Positions 1-10,752 of a DNA stretch of 64,000 bases are shown piece by piece. The first letter of the stretch is position 1, and each line of letters opens with the position of its first letter. The DNA is taken from the NCBI GenBank assembly GCA_030248295.1, contig JASANH010001440.1:930001-994000 (forward strand), in the 5' to 3' direction. The notes under the pieces were generated by a model. That model made no database searches, was not told the origin of the DNA, and saw only the letters and a list, made by a program, of their open reading frames with translations. The stretch comes from Mesodorylaimus sp. YZB2_4. Its lineage: Eukaryota > Nematoda > Enoplea > Dorylaimida > Dorylaimidae. Made by a program: the position numbers and the translations under genes.

Positions 1-1700
1 CCACCTGGCGGCTGTTGTTGCACGTGAAGACCTTCCTACCTTGCAGCGTCCTGCGAAGAATCTGAGGGGAGGCTAGCGGAACACTATCAAGGCAGGTTCA
101 CTGAAAAAACATTTCATCGTCACCTACATAGAAGTGTTCACTGGCCCTCCGTCCAAGTATACATAGGTGGCCAGTCAGTATCAGCCATATCTCTATTCTA
201 CATACTCATAGTTCTCATCTACTGAACGTCCACCTGTTGGGATAGTCAGAATTGAGGTTGGTGATGTGCCTTCAAAAGATTCGAGTGCTTAATGCCATCC
301 AGCAAGGCCAAAGTTTGTTTTTCAAGCTTGCGGCGCAGATAAGACTACGACTACTTTACGTATATTTGTCGGTTAAACACAGCACATATCGATCCGGTGT
401 TATGAGTTTTCGATTTTACCTAATAGATACAGGGTGGCCCGTAAAGTCGCATTTAATCGGTCTAGAACTGCTTTTTTTAATTCCTTCAGATGCTTTTGAT
501 ATACGAATACATATGTCTAAAACAGAAGGTCACAACGGTGCCTCACTAGACTGTTTCTTCAGCCTCCTTTTAAGGATTTTATGTCTGTATATGCGAGTAT
601 TTCAAATCGTTGCAGCGGCTAAGTACTTTATTGTTTAGGATTTTTAACGAAAGCAGGCATCGGCAAAAAGCGATATAAAGATGGAGTAATATTTGCTAAT
701 CCAAAACGAGGGAAAGACCAAGTTGATGCTGATAAATGAGGTTTAAGAGCCTTGGCTCGAGCTTGATGAGCTTTCTATGAGACAAGTAAGAGTGGCCAAA
801 TGAACTGTCCGCATCGCTCTCCGATTCATCCCTCCTTGGACGTAATTTTTACCAATTTAGGATTGGATTCAAGTCCTATGTGATGGTGACTTGGGGTAAG
901 TTGTCATTCGTGCAAAATCTTTGTAATTTCTCCGACGACTACAGACTGCACTACTTCTGCACGTCCAGATTTCCAGTTCCGAGCCTTTCCCGAATACGGG
1001 TTTGGGGAAAAATCACAGGACAGTGCATTCGTCTTTTCAACACCTTTTTAAACCAGGGCTGGAAGACATTGACCTAGTTTTCCATTTCTTCGCGCTTGAA
1101 ATAAATGCCACTATCGAACATTTTATCTTCTTCGACAGAATTATACAGTGGGTTCCGAAGGTCCACTTTGACAGATTCCGTGGGTGGGACAATGGGTCAC
1201 TGTGCTAGCGGCGGGCGAAACCAGCTGGATATTTGTGTGGAATAATGAAAGGTGTGTATTAGAATTTGAAAAAAGGCGCATTTATTGAAGATGTCGGTAA
1301 ATGATTACATTTTATGGAACGCACCAATGAAGGGATCTTGAAAGTTTTTTACCTTTCCTGGTACTGTGCACTTGAAACCAGTTACTCAGGAAATGCAAGA
1401 ACATGAAAAACGAGCAGATTTTCGATTTTTCGATCCATGTGTCTAATTTTTATACAACCTTGATTTTGGCGGGTAATATGCTGAGTGATTTTCAAGTATT
1501 TGCGAAGGCAAGTGTGGGAATTTTGTGTAATCTAAGAAGGCTAATCTACATGACCAAAGAACTTTTGCATAGTTTCCATGCGATCTCATTCTTTAGCCAC
1601 ACCCATTTTCGATCAAACACGACTTTTATGCACATTCTTTCACTCTCGAGTGCGCGATTCGGTCATTCTGTCACATTGTGATTATGTTGAGTGATATTGA
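1..1700. other. Stretch with no recognised gene
   Basis: Only short reading frames without family resemblance are present. No RNA gene, long repeat or splice-flanked exon could be supported. The right end approaches the presumed promoter of the small membrane-protein gene. Confidence 0.4.
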
Positions 1701-1739
1701 GGGCGGTTCAGTTGGCGACGCTCGGCCGGACGACAGCTT

Positions 1740-4684
1740 TATAATGCACAGTTAGTCGAGCGCGGGGCATTCTTTTCTCAAAATGGCGATGATTTGTCAA
1801 AACGGTGAGTCTAGTTTAGTGTGTTTCGATACCCGACATTCATGTTTCCAAAACTTGGCCACTTACCTAGTCAGCAGGAGAGAGACATCGAAATTGGCCT
1901 GCCTACAATGTTGTCTCTCAGTGTTCATTCCAGCGAGCGACGGCCTGAATCGCATCTGACGCTGAAAGAACGACCACGTATCCACTTGCTATGACCAAAA
2001 ACTTTTTGGGCGTCGTCAAAAAGAACCGGTTTTGTTGCTCCACCAGACTAAAAGGCGTTTGTCGATTTTAGATTCTAAAAATTTTGCTGCATCTCCGCAT
2101 CAAACCTTGGTGGTTGGCGAAAGGAAGGAGCTGTTTTGCACCTGTTCTCCGTTTTGTGCTGGACTCATTCTGTTCTTTTTCTTGTGCTATCGTCTCCTAT
2201 CCGACTACTGTGTGTGGTCGGAAGGAAGTCGTGGGGTGGCGCGTAGTTACTGTGCTGGTGTACTATTCACAAAATTGAGCTACTTTGTGCCAGTTCAATT
2301 TTGGGAATGAGTTTTGAGATTTTCATCAAATGCTGCCCTTTTTGATTCTCACTCAGCATTTTAGCGTCTTTCCTATTCTATCAGTATAGTTTAAGAAAGG
2401 AGTGATTTTGGGGAAAATATTTTGATCTCAGCGCGGTTCGCCTGGGGGCAATTTCAGATTCGTAAAAGTTTTCCACTGAACTGACCTGTCAATTTATCAA
2501 ACGTGCCCTCTGTGCAAAATTCCTGTTTTGTCTATCGAAAAGTGTAAAACTGGCACTCGTCTGGGACAGGTCTCTTTCAATTGATCCATATTTCATTTTC
2601 GACCGCGTCGGTCATTCTCGATTCATCGAATTTGCGAGTCGGGTTCGAACCGTGCGCGTCATCAGCCCCTACTCTATTTCGCAAGTTAATTTCACTCATT
2701 TCCTTTTCTAGAATTACGTAGATTCGGAATCAAAATATAGACTTTTGCGTCAACAATATTCTAAAAGAGGATTCAAAAATGTCGACCATGGGACGTAGTC
2801 ACCGAAGTCATTACAGTCAAAATTATTACGTCTCCAGTGATCGGCCATACTACATTGATCGACCCTATTACCCGACCGCGGAGAGGACCGTGTACACATC
2901 GGACAGACCCGGCATTTACTCATCTGAACGGCAATTGTATTATGCCAATGGCGCACCACTACCGCCTCCAACTGAGCATAGCCAGATTGTTGTCGAACAC
3001 AAAGTAAGGTTTTTGGATTACCGTCTAGCCTTTGCTTTCTGCATGATGATTCACGTGGGTGTGAAAACTGTGTATTTCATAGCCTTAGCCCATTTACTTC
3101 GTTCTAGCCCTGTTTTCAGCCCTGTTTCATTCGAATTACACCTGAGCAGTGTAACCAGCGCCCCTAGCGGTCAGGAGAGTCGATATCTCCCCTGGCTGGG
3201 AAACGTCAACCTCTCGGGTTGATGTTTCAGCCGAAGGTGTAGTCGCAAGACATGCCTGCTCCAGTCCTTTCCGTAAGACACTTCGGTCTCGAATACGTAT
3301 CTCCCGCCGCCTGGATGCGCTGGTTTCAGCAGTTTAGAGTGCATGTTACATACAGTGCATATTGTGTACCTGTGTACCTTAGTCAGCCAGATCACATAAT
3401 GTGATGAACCTTATGTGATTTATCACATATGCCCGTAGAGGAGAGAAAGAGTAACACAATTAGCCCTGTGGCCACTTCTCGAACGACCCTTTTGTTAGGT
3501 AGTACTGTAAGTGAGGTGTCAAAATGTGAAACCTGCTGCTTATGAGCACTTAACAAGATGATTCGTGGTTTCGAATTCTGACAGCGGAATCCGCTGTCAT
3601 GATTCGAAACCGGCGTCAAGGCATAAGATGCCTACAGTTTTTGTTGGGTATGTTTCCAAGGGTCAGCAGTGGAAATCACTGTGATGCGGCAAAACATGAA
3701 CATAAGAAGGATTCGCAAATGCGCCATAGGCCTCCGAAAAATTTGCCGTTGTGCATGTCACGATTGTCAATGTGGTAGTTTTTGACAAAACAAGTCGTCA
3801 GTAGAAGTTACACGTCGACTCTTACATTTGGCACTTGCCTTCTGCGATATCATTCCTACCTTTCATAGCAAGTCAGTGTGACTGAGGAGGAAAATACTCG
3901 CACTCTGATTAGAGAAACACACCGCAGCTGTGGCCGATACGCTACCAGTCCAGTCCCATGTTGCTATCAGTATTTCAAAAGCCTAAAAAAATATCATTTC
4001 TTTCAGAAACCACGACTGGGACCTTGTTCGTGGATTCTGATTTGCATATTCGTCATTTTCGTAGTCGTGGTGATTATTTGCCTAATTATATTCTTCACCT
4101 GGGGAAAAACCATTCAGGACAAGGCTGAATATGACAGCAAGGTAAAATATGGCTGAAATTGCCTGCAAAATTTCTTGGAAGTGGAAATTACTATTGATCA
4201 CAAAAACTTTCTGACGACTAGACGTTCAGTATTTGGGCGTAACCTTGAATATAATTGACTGCTTCCAGAAAATAGTACCCATTTCACAATTCATCACAAA
4301 TAACGCAATTTTTTCTTACAAGCCCGAGTGGAAAAAATGTTTTTAAAATTTTATAAATGCCTTCTTAAAAAATTGATTGCGTTTTGACGTTACGAACGTG
4401 TCTGCATACAAAATCTCTGGAACTTTCGCTCAAATGCACTCAATTTAAGACATGTTTGCTGGCGTTACGAGTACTTCTATCGCACTCTATTTCACTTGTT
4501 GCCCAACGTGAAGACCCACCAGATTATTGCCGGTTTAACTTGTTCCAAAATGTTCCTCACATTTTGTGTTTCATCTCTATTTTTAGCACCAAGGATGATC
4601 ATGCCAAAAAGACCAACAATTTCCTCATACCCGACGCTGCCCTCATTTTATATCTAGTAGACGGAGAGAATAACTAGAAATAAA
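1740..4684 (+). CDS. Small tyrosine-rich single-pass membrane protein (unrecognised), three coding exons plus a 5'-UTR exon
   Basis: The coding sequence is proposed as join(2779..3003, 4007..4141, 4587..4598), 123 residues; the span given includes the 5' exon and poly(A) signal. Residues 1-75 are rich in Tyr, Arg, Ser and Pro, with DRPYY/DRPGIY-type repeats. Exon 2 begins with KPRLGPCSW and carries one strong membrane segment (roughly residues 82-105, Ile/Val rich), followed by a short charged tail, so the protein is probably a single-pass membrane protein. The first two coding introns are phase 0 with donors GTAAGG and GTAAAA. An upstream exon ends at 1804 before GTGAGT and would splice to 2712 after TTTTCTAG; it carries a small upstream reading frame. 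AATAAA lies at 4679-4684. The last exon is uncertain: the TTTTAG acceptor gives a four-codon end, while an acceptor 7 bases later gives 27 residues ending just before AATAAA. No function is assigned. Confidence 0.55.
1783..2757 (+). promoter_or_regulatory. 5'-UTR intron with short upstream ORF
   Basis: An ATG at 1783 opens seven codons up to a clean GTGAGT donor at 1805. A polypyrimidine-AG acceptor at 2711 continues the frame for a few codons to a TAG just before the main ATG at 2779. The result would be an upstream ORF of about 16 codons that could reduce translation of the main product. A TTTATAAT box and CAGTT initiator-like sequence precede it at about 1739-1755. The splice pair is inferred from consensus only. 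Confidence 0.35.
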
Positions 4685-4699
4685 TTCATTTTATGATTC

Positions 4700-5550
4700 A
4701 TCTTCAAAGCGCTTTTTTAGATAGGTTGTTGGAATAATAACACTCCTGGCATGTGCTCTCTTTACGGCAGTAATTCAGTGCGAATCTAGGTCTTGCGTAA
4801 CAGTGTCCTTCACGCCGTCGTCCCATACCTTTTGGTTGGCATCGCCTGGATGCGCGTGTTTGGCATGTATGCACGTCTTTCATGTCCTTTATGTATGTAC
4901 ATGTGCTCGCTTTGCTTTGATGCATCTGTGCTCCAATGTCGTCCGATGATATTCGTATGGTGCCTTCTTGCATTTCGATGGAACTAAAGTCGACCCGTTG
5001 GGCGACGGGGTTCTTGATATGCAGTCATCGATTCTGTATATGAGGCATGGATATCGACTGCAATTTTAATTGGTGGGGCTGAAGAGGTTGAGGTCGTCAA
5101 AGGAGCCGATACCCACGAGACCTCCACTTCCTACAGCCAAGCACTCAGAGTTACTGCTCAGGCAACATTGCACCCCACATCTGTCGATAACAACAAAAAG
5201 ATTCCTAGTAGCACATGACCTACAGTACAAAGATATTTATTAGAATCAAATAATCCACCCTTCGACTTGACTGCAGTGCGGAAATATTCTAGTTAGTGGA
5301 GAAAGAGTTTCAGGTCGCGCAAATTTGGACATCAAGGTTCTTCGAAATATGTAGATAATGATTTTATTCCTTAAATTGGCTCAGAATTTGCAGAATAAAC
5401 ATAGTTTCGTTCCGCCCCCCCCCCTGGAAATGACATTGTGATGGGGTGTGTGTAGACAGGGCTAGACTGCTGCTGTCTTTTTTACGTGTACAGTACATAC
5501 TGTAGGTGGGTGGGGGTGGGCTACCTATGTATGTCACATCCAGGAGGGGA
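4700..5550. other. Gene-free stretch
   Basis: No coding potential with family resemblance was seen. It contains a short C homopolymer near 5417-5427 and G-rich runs near 5508-5520. Confidence 0.4.
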
Positions 5551-5613
5551 GCTATTCAAGAAAAGAGAATGAATGACTATTTTCGGTAAGTTGGACTATT
5601 AACGTGAACTCCC

Positions 5614-5747
5614 CGGAAGCATCTGCTGCTTTTCTAATTGTTACGATCGAACATAACTTCTTTTTGATAAGACAGTCGGCAGTGGGGCCAACAGCAATTG
5701 CCACGAAGGTGAAAACACAGATAGGGCGCTGCGGTGAGAATACCGTT
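5614..5747 (-). pseudogene. Isolated decayed SLC17 exon 8
   Basis: The minus strand encodes NGILTAAPYLCF and, after a one-base frameshift, FVAIAVGPTADCLIKKK and TIRKAADA. These align with exon 8 of the intact SLC17 genes at 27.1 and 30.9 kb ([31 protein letters not shown]). The homologous piece is 134 bases against 133 in the intact exons, so one inserted base explains the frameshift. Both splice sites are gone: the donor GT reads GG, and no AG precedes the start. No neighbouring SLC17 exons were found, so it is a lone relic about 17 kb from the cluster. Confidence 0.75.
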
Positions 5748-5764
5748 CCGTAAATCATAGCATT

Positions 5765-7920
5765 TTAGGAAGAGTAGATCTTTCGCCTCACTATTTATCT
5801 GCATTCAAAGAGTTCCAAGAACAAATTCCTGGAGCTTCGGGTCAAGTCCAAAAACCAGCCAGATCACCATATTGATCGCGCGTCTCGCTGCTTCATTTTG
5901 AAGGGTACAATATAGCTCAAAAGTTAGCATCCTGCAGCTTCCCTACAATGATGCGAGCAACGTTTACGTTTTGATGATTTGGCCACTGGTCCACTCAAGC
6001 ACGGGGTTGTGATCCAACAATCCAATCTCGCTGGGCGACCTGCCAGGCTAGGGACAGAGCACCTTAGCATTCATTACATGTTACTGCGTCGCTTCTACGT
6101 CAGAGGATATGTACCGCTCTCAAACACTTCATGAGATTGGGACCTCCCCAATAAAGGGCGACTCTAATTGTGTTTTCCCTGGTCAAGTGGTCGTCTGTAA
6201 TTGACCACTTCTATCATTTTTAGAACTCGTTTAGTAAATGCCTAAAGCTAGCTCTCAGCCTGATGCTTTATAAATCACAGCTAACAGAGGAAAAAAGGTG
6301 CGGTTCAGACTAATGCATTACGCATTTGGTCATACAGTCAGTGAAGAGGAGGAAAAATCTAGTTTTTCTCTACTGTAGTTGGAATAGGCTCTAGCCAGAA
6401 AAATGTGATTTGATATGGCTCTGCTTACACGAGACGGAAACTTTCGCTGTATGAGGGACGAAACCGAGATAAACACAGTCGACAGTATAGGTCGTTGACT
6501 TATTGCCAAGATAGCCATGCCACTGGTTTTGAAAAGCTCTACTTTTAGAAGACATGATTGGTGTCGTCGACAAGTTTTGATGGAAGTGTCGACAAATCGA
6601 TTCTTGAATCAAAACTTATTAAATCCCTGTTGACGTAGAAGCATACACCGACAAAAACCATGTAAGCTCATACACACATGAAAGCAAATATTTGTAATTA
6701 TTGTCATCACAAATGTTCGTTTACGCATGAACATCAACGGTAAGGGAAACTGCTTGACTGACTGGCTTTAGAAACGCACCATATTGGTGAAGTATACTCG
6801 CTTCTCTAATTCTCTTGATTGATACATACTGTACTCGTACAATACCGCACAACATAACATTCTGCTGTATATGACTTTTCGTTTCGAAAATTCGGTTATT
6901 GGACCACATAAGCACGAGTTACGATTCACCAAAACCAATTGCATAGGCGAACCGCTGGGTATATTTGGCGCACAGCTTAGCTTGCATTGGCCTTAGTGGA
7001 ACCCATATACTGTACATCGAAGGGTCAAAGTACAACCAACCTTCGATGTCTACCACTCTGGCACACAGAGACAACCTATGCCTGGCACAGAGTCGGACGA
7101 TTTTGACATCTGCACCCAGCACTGAGAAAGGGCGATTATGATAGCGTTTAGCCGATCATCTGTAATTGAGCGCATTGATCATTGTAGGACCAGTACGGTC
7201 TATCTCTAAAGCTACCAGTACAATGCTTTGTGCCTAGCAGCTATTAGTAAGTGGGGAAAGAAATCGGTGCAGCGCAGTCTGATAACGTCATTAACATTTT
7301 TAACTAGTTAATGGCTGGTAATCCAGTTTCTCTCTAGTCGGCATCAGCCCTTATAGCTGTATAAAAGCTGAGTTTTAACCCTTTTGCCTCATTGCATTTT
7401 GCATCTACAGTGCATCTACATTTTTTGCATATATTTGAGAGGCTAACCATCATACCTTGCAGAAGTGATCCAGCACGGTATGTGTAGTTCAATGTTTTTT
7501 CGCCATTTGAGACTTGCAGGTTCTTAGACGTGTGGGATTAGGACGCCAATCCTACATACTTCAGATCATCATATGTATCATGTGGGGTGTGGTGATTTGG
7601 CATTCCTCAGCTCGGTTCGCTTGGTAGCGGGCTGGGCTCATCCCTGTCAACCTTAGTGGCGGAGGTTAGTTCGTAAACCATCAAGCCGCGCTGTCTCCAG
7701 TGGGTGGCACACTGGAAAGGTCATGTAGATGCTTAAAGTGGAGAGAACTAATAAGCCAGAGAAATAAATATTCAAATTTGGCTGTCGAACTTCAACAGGG
7801 TTTAAACCCTGCACACTTGAGTCTAAGGAAGCCAGTGTCTAATCCAGGGTGGCGCGGAGGGACACTATTCTCTGTTCATAATCATTTTAATCTTGCAATG
7901 CGAAAACACAAAAATGTATT
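5765..7920. other. Gene-free stretch
   Basis: Only short unrelated reading frames were seen. No repeat with a recognised end, RNA gene or splice-flanked exon could be supported. Confidence 0.4.
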
Positions 7921-8971
7921 AAGAGAGGGTTTCTGAGAGACTCGACCCGGGGCTGGCCAGTCGACTTTTTTGACCCCCCTTTTTTATTTGCTCTATCGAA
8001 AGATTTTACAAAACTTATTGTCTTGGCTGAAGTAAAATTTTCATAACATGCATATATAGGGAAATATAGCACATTGCGGAAGGGGTGCCTGCAGAAAGCA
8101 CCTTTTGAATTTCTCGCCCGCGTGCCGCTTATAACATAAGAGGGGCTTTAGCTGCTATCTCCGGGAATCGCCAGTAAATTTAAAACTTTGCTTTTTTCAT
8201 GAAAGACAGATACTCTAGCACAAAATTAGACCCAGACGTAGTGAAAAAGTGAAAAAGTTATGGATCAACTGGCGATTCCCAGAGTAAGCAGCCAAAGCCG
8301 CCCTTACGTCATTAGCGGCACGCGGGCGGGAAATTCAAAAGGTGTGTACTGCAGGCACTCCTTCAGAATTAGAGTTTTCTTCAATATCTCGGGCAAAAAT
8401 CACCGAATTCTAAAGCGGAAAAGACCAATTCGAAGCTTTTTAAAGGGCTAAAAGATAGGCTATTACTGATCAGCGCGAGTTTCCAACAGCCAGGATTATC
8501 GATCATGATTAGCTGATATTGGCGAGATCGGGCTCAGTTATCGGCCATGTGCACAATAACTGTGGTCCGTAGTGCGGAAATTCGGGTTTGCTGACCCTAG
8601 GCTAATTTCAATGAAAAAAACAGGGGGACTTGGCTTTTATAATTCACCCATAATCGATTATGTGCCTGTTTTCTGCTGATCGTGAACGGCTTTTTTAAAA
8701 AATATCATGAATACAGCTAGGCTAATTTTTAAAAAAGTTTCGGATTTCTCAGAACGGAGCGGTCATTTCTCCATTTTTAAATTGTTCTTGGACCCCAAAA
8801 TAAGCAAGTTATTAGTTTTGACCAAAAGTGACCCATATATAGGCATGTTATGAAAATTTTACTTTGTCTAAGACAATCAGTTTTGTGAGTACTTTCAATA
8901 GAGCAAATAAAAAGGGAGGTCAAGAAAGTCGACGGCCAGCCCCGGGTCGAGTCTCTCAAACCCTCTCTCAA
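7921..8971. mobile_element. Foldback-type element, about 1.05 kb, with a second inverted repeat nested inside
   Basis: The outer arms, 7921-8061 and 8832-8971, are imperfect inverted copies of about 140 bases. Each starts with GAGAGGGTTT and runs through GACTCGACCCGGGGCTGG and AAAATTTTCATAACATG. Inside the left half lies a second inverted repeat, 8082-8175 against 8268-8365, sharing CACCTTTTGAATTT, CGCCCGCGTGCCGCT and GGGAATCGCCAGT. No transposase reading frame is present, so this is a non-autonomous MITE or foldback element with another inserted in it. No convincing target-site duplication was identified. Confidence 0.7.
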
Positions 8972-8974
8972 GTG

Positions 8975-9580
8975 GACATGCAACCAAACGCAAGGACGGG
9001 GTTGCATGAAGTTTGTGAAGGTAGCTAGCTACCTTTACCTTACTTTTCGGGGTCGTAGGGGCTCAAGTCGCTTAAGCACCCCCCCCCCCCTGCGCACGCG
9101 CCTGTAGCCACGTCGATTCAAGATGTCACTTCAGCGCATCTACTAGTAAAAATCGGGGCAAATGTAATTCTTAGTTTAACCCGTAGTTGGTCGAACTCTT
9201 GGGTCCACAGACCCAACGCATGTTATAACACAGGGCGAAACGGTTTTATCTGCATATCTCGACAACCAGCCATTATTTTGCAAAACAGTTTGGTAGTATC
9301 ATAGGTTGATAGGTAGGACATGCTAGTACCAAAAATTATCGAAATCGATCAAGCGGTTCTCAAACGGCGGCCCGAAAACCCCAAAAAAGTGCCCAAAAAC
9401 AATAATAACTTCAATTGAAACATGAATCGTACGAAAGGAAGAACTATCTTCTAGCACAGGCATCGTACAGTTGCTACTTGATGCTGCAAACAGTGAGACC
9501 AACTAGGGGTTAACGCAAAATGGCGAGCTACAAGTTGTGAAGATAAAAAATTTCTACGCATTGTAGTTCGATTTTTTGCT
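8975..9580. other. Gene-free stretch
   Basis: Holds a poly-C run at about 9079-9091. Around 9330-9365 is a TACCAAAAATTATCG...AGCGGTTCT segment resembling one near 60290-60330. No gene was seen. Confidence 0.4.
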
Positions 9581-9583
9581 TTA

Positions 9584-9726
9584 CGGCTCATTCATACTTC
9601 GTGTGTAGCACGTAGCGCGTAGCGACTCGCCTGTACCGCACCGCGCACACTGGTCCATTTTGACGTGAACAGCTTGACTAGCCGCTACGTGCTACAGGTA
9701 CAGAGTACATGTGAAGTATATAAGCC
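9584..9726. mobile_element. Short MITE-like inverted repeat
   Basis: The left arm (about 9584-9624) contains ATACTTC then TAGCACGTAGCG. The right arm (about 9680-9726) contains the reverse complement, CGCTACGTGCTA then GAAGTAT, with extra bases in the loop of the arm. The total is about 140 bp with no coding capacity. The arms are imperfect and no target-site duplication was confirmed. Confidence 0.45.
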
Positions 9727-9861
9727 CAAAAACGAAGGCCTGTAGCACTTACGGGCACTGCTCACCTAACTTGCCCCATCAAATTTTCAGAAACCGACTG
9801 TTTCCGCTGCACACACTTAAAAATACCCTTAGCGCCGGCCGTATTGCGCGCGCGAGATAGG

Positions 9862-10040
9862 ACTCGAAACCTTCGTGTAGGGGGTTAAGGCGTCTGCCTC
9901 TTACACTGGGTGCGCACTTACAGGGGAGGGTTCGACTCCCGCCCTGATACAAAATGATTGTAAATTATGTGTTCCATAGCCATCGAGTGCGTCTTATGGT
10001 GCTTGGCTATGGATAAAGTATGACATGACATGACATGACA
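9862..10040 (+). mobile_element. tRNA-derived SINE (family 1) with TGACA tail
   Basis: A tRNA-like head carries an A-box-like GGGGGTTAAGGCGTC (about 9880-9895) and a near-perfect B box GGGTTCGACTCCCG (about 9928-9941). An unrelated body follows, ending TTGGCTATGGATAAAGTA, then a tandem TGACA tail at 10020-10040. The head is too diverged for a working tRNA: no acceptor stem closes it. A reverse-oriented copy of the 3' end occurs around 47.98-48.56 kb, split by another SINE. Confidence 0.65.
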
Positions 10041-10044
10041 TCCG

Positions 10045-10750
10045 TGTCACGTCAAATGATCACGCGACAACAGGCCGCGGTAAAGACAGCGTGCAATAAG
10101 ACCGCGCGCAGAAATGACCGTCTGAACCCAATCAAGGGTATGCGCACCTCGAGGGTGCAGCAGTGTAATGTCGTACGACCATTGCGTCAGTGCGGGCGTA
10201 CAAGTATTTCCTTGTCAGCTTGTCCTGACGAATGAAGGCAGTCAATGACTTACATTTAGATGGAACAAGAAATATTTTCTGGGTGCCTTATACGCACGAC
10301 TTCTAAGCACAGTATTATGGTTGCATAGCGTAATATTCTGTATCTGCTGACTTTGTTAACAAAAAACCCTCAAAATTCAAAACAAGAAATTTAAAACTCG
10401 AATTTCCTCCATCCCACCGTCGTCTTCTTCCACCATTTCGCCTGGCCAGTAGCACCTGGTTAACGCATTGCTTGTTTTGCCCAAATCAATTTGCAAGTGA
10501 GATAATTGAGAAAGCTGATCAAATAAGTAGCTTCTTCGTAGTCCTCAAAAACAAACGGATGATCTCAAACGATCGCATAGTAATGATATCCGAGGTGCTA
10601 TTTATCGACCTCTTGCGTCACCGGCCAGTTTGCGCTTTGACAGCCGTGCTTCAAGTTCACTTTGTCACCAGATTGCTTCAAGGCGTGATCAGGACCACGT
10701 CGACATAAAAGTAAGATCACGTAGTTTCCAATTAATTTTTTTCATTGTGG
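10045..10750. other. Upstream region of the desaturase gene
   Basis: No separate gene is supported. A GTAAGATC donor-like site at 10711 suggests that a 5'-UTR intron is possible, but no good acceptor before the ATG at 10753 was found. Confidence 0.3.
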
Positions 10751-10752
10751 CA

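Noticed and set aside
2637-2650. B-box-like GGGTTCGAAC as a tRNA gene
   Set aside because: No matching A box or cloverleaf arms upstream.
9880-9945. Functional tRNA gene
   Set aside because: A and B boxes are present, but no closed acceptor or anticodon stem could be drawn, and a SINE body with a tandem tail follows.
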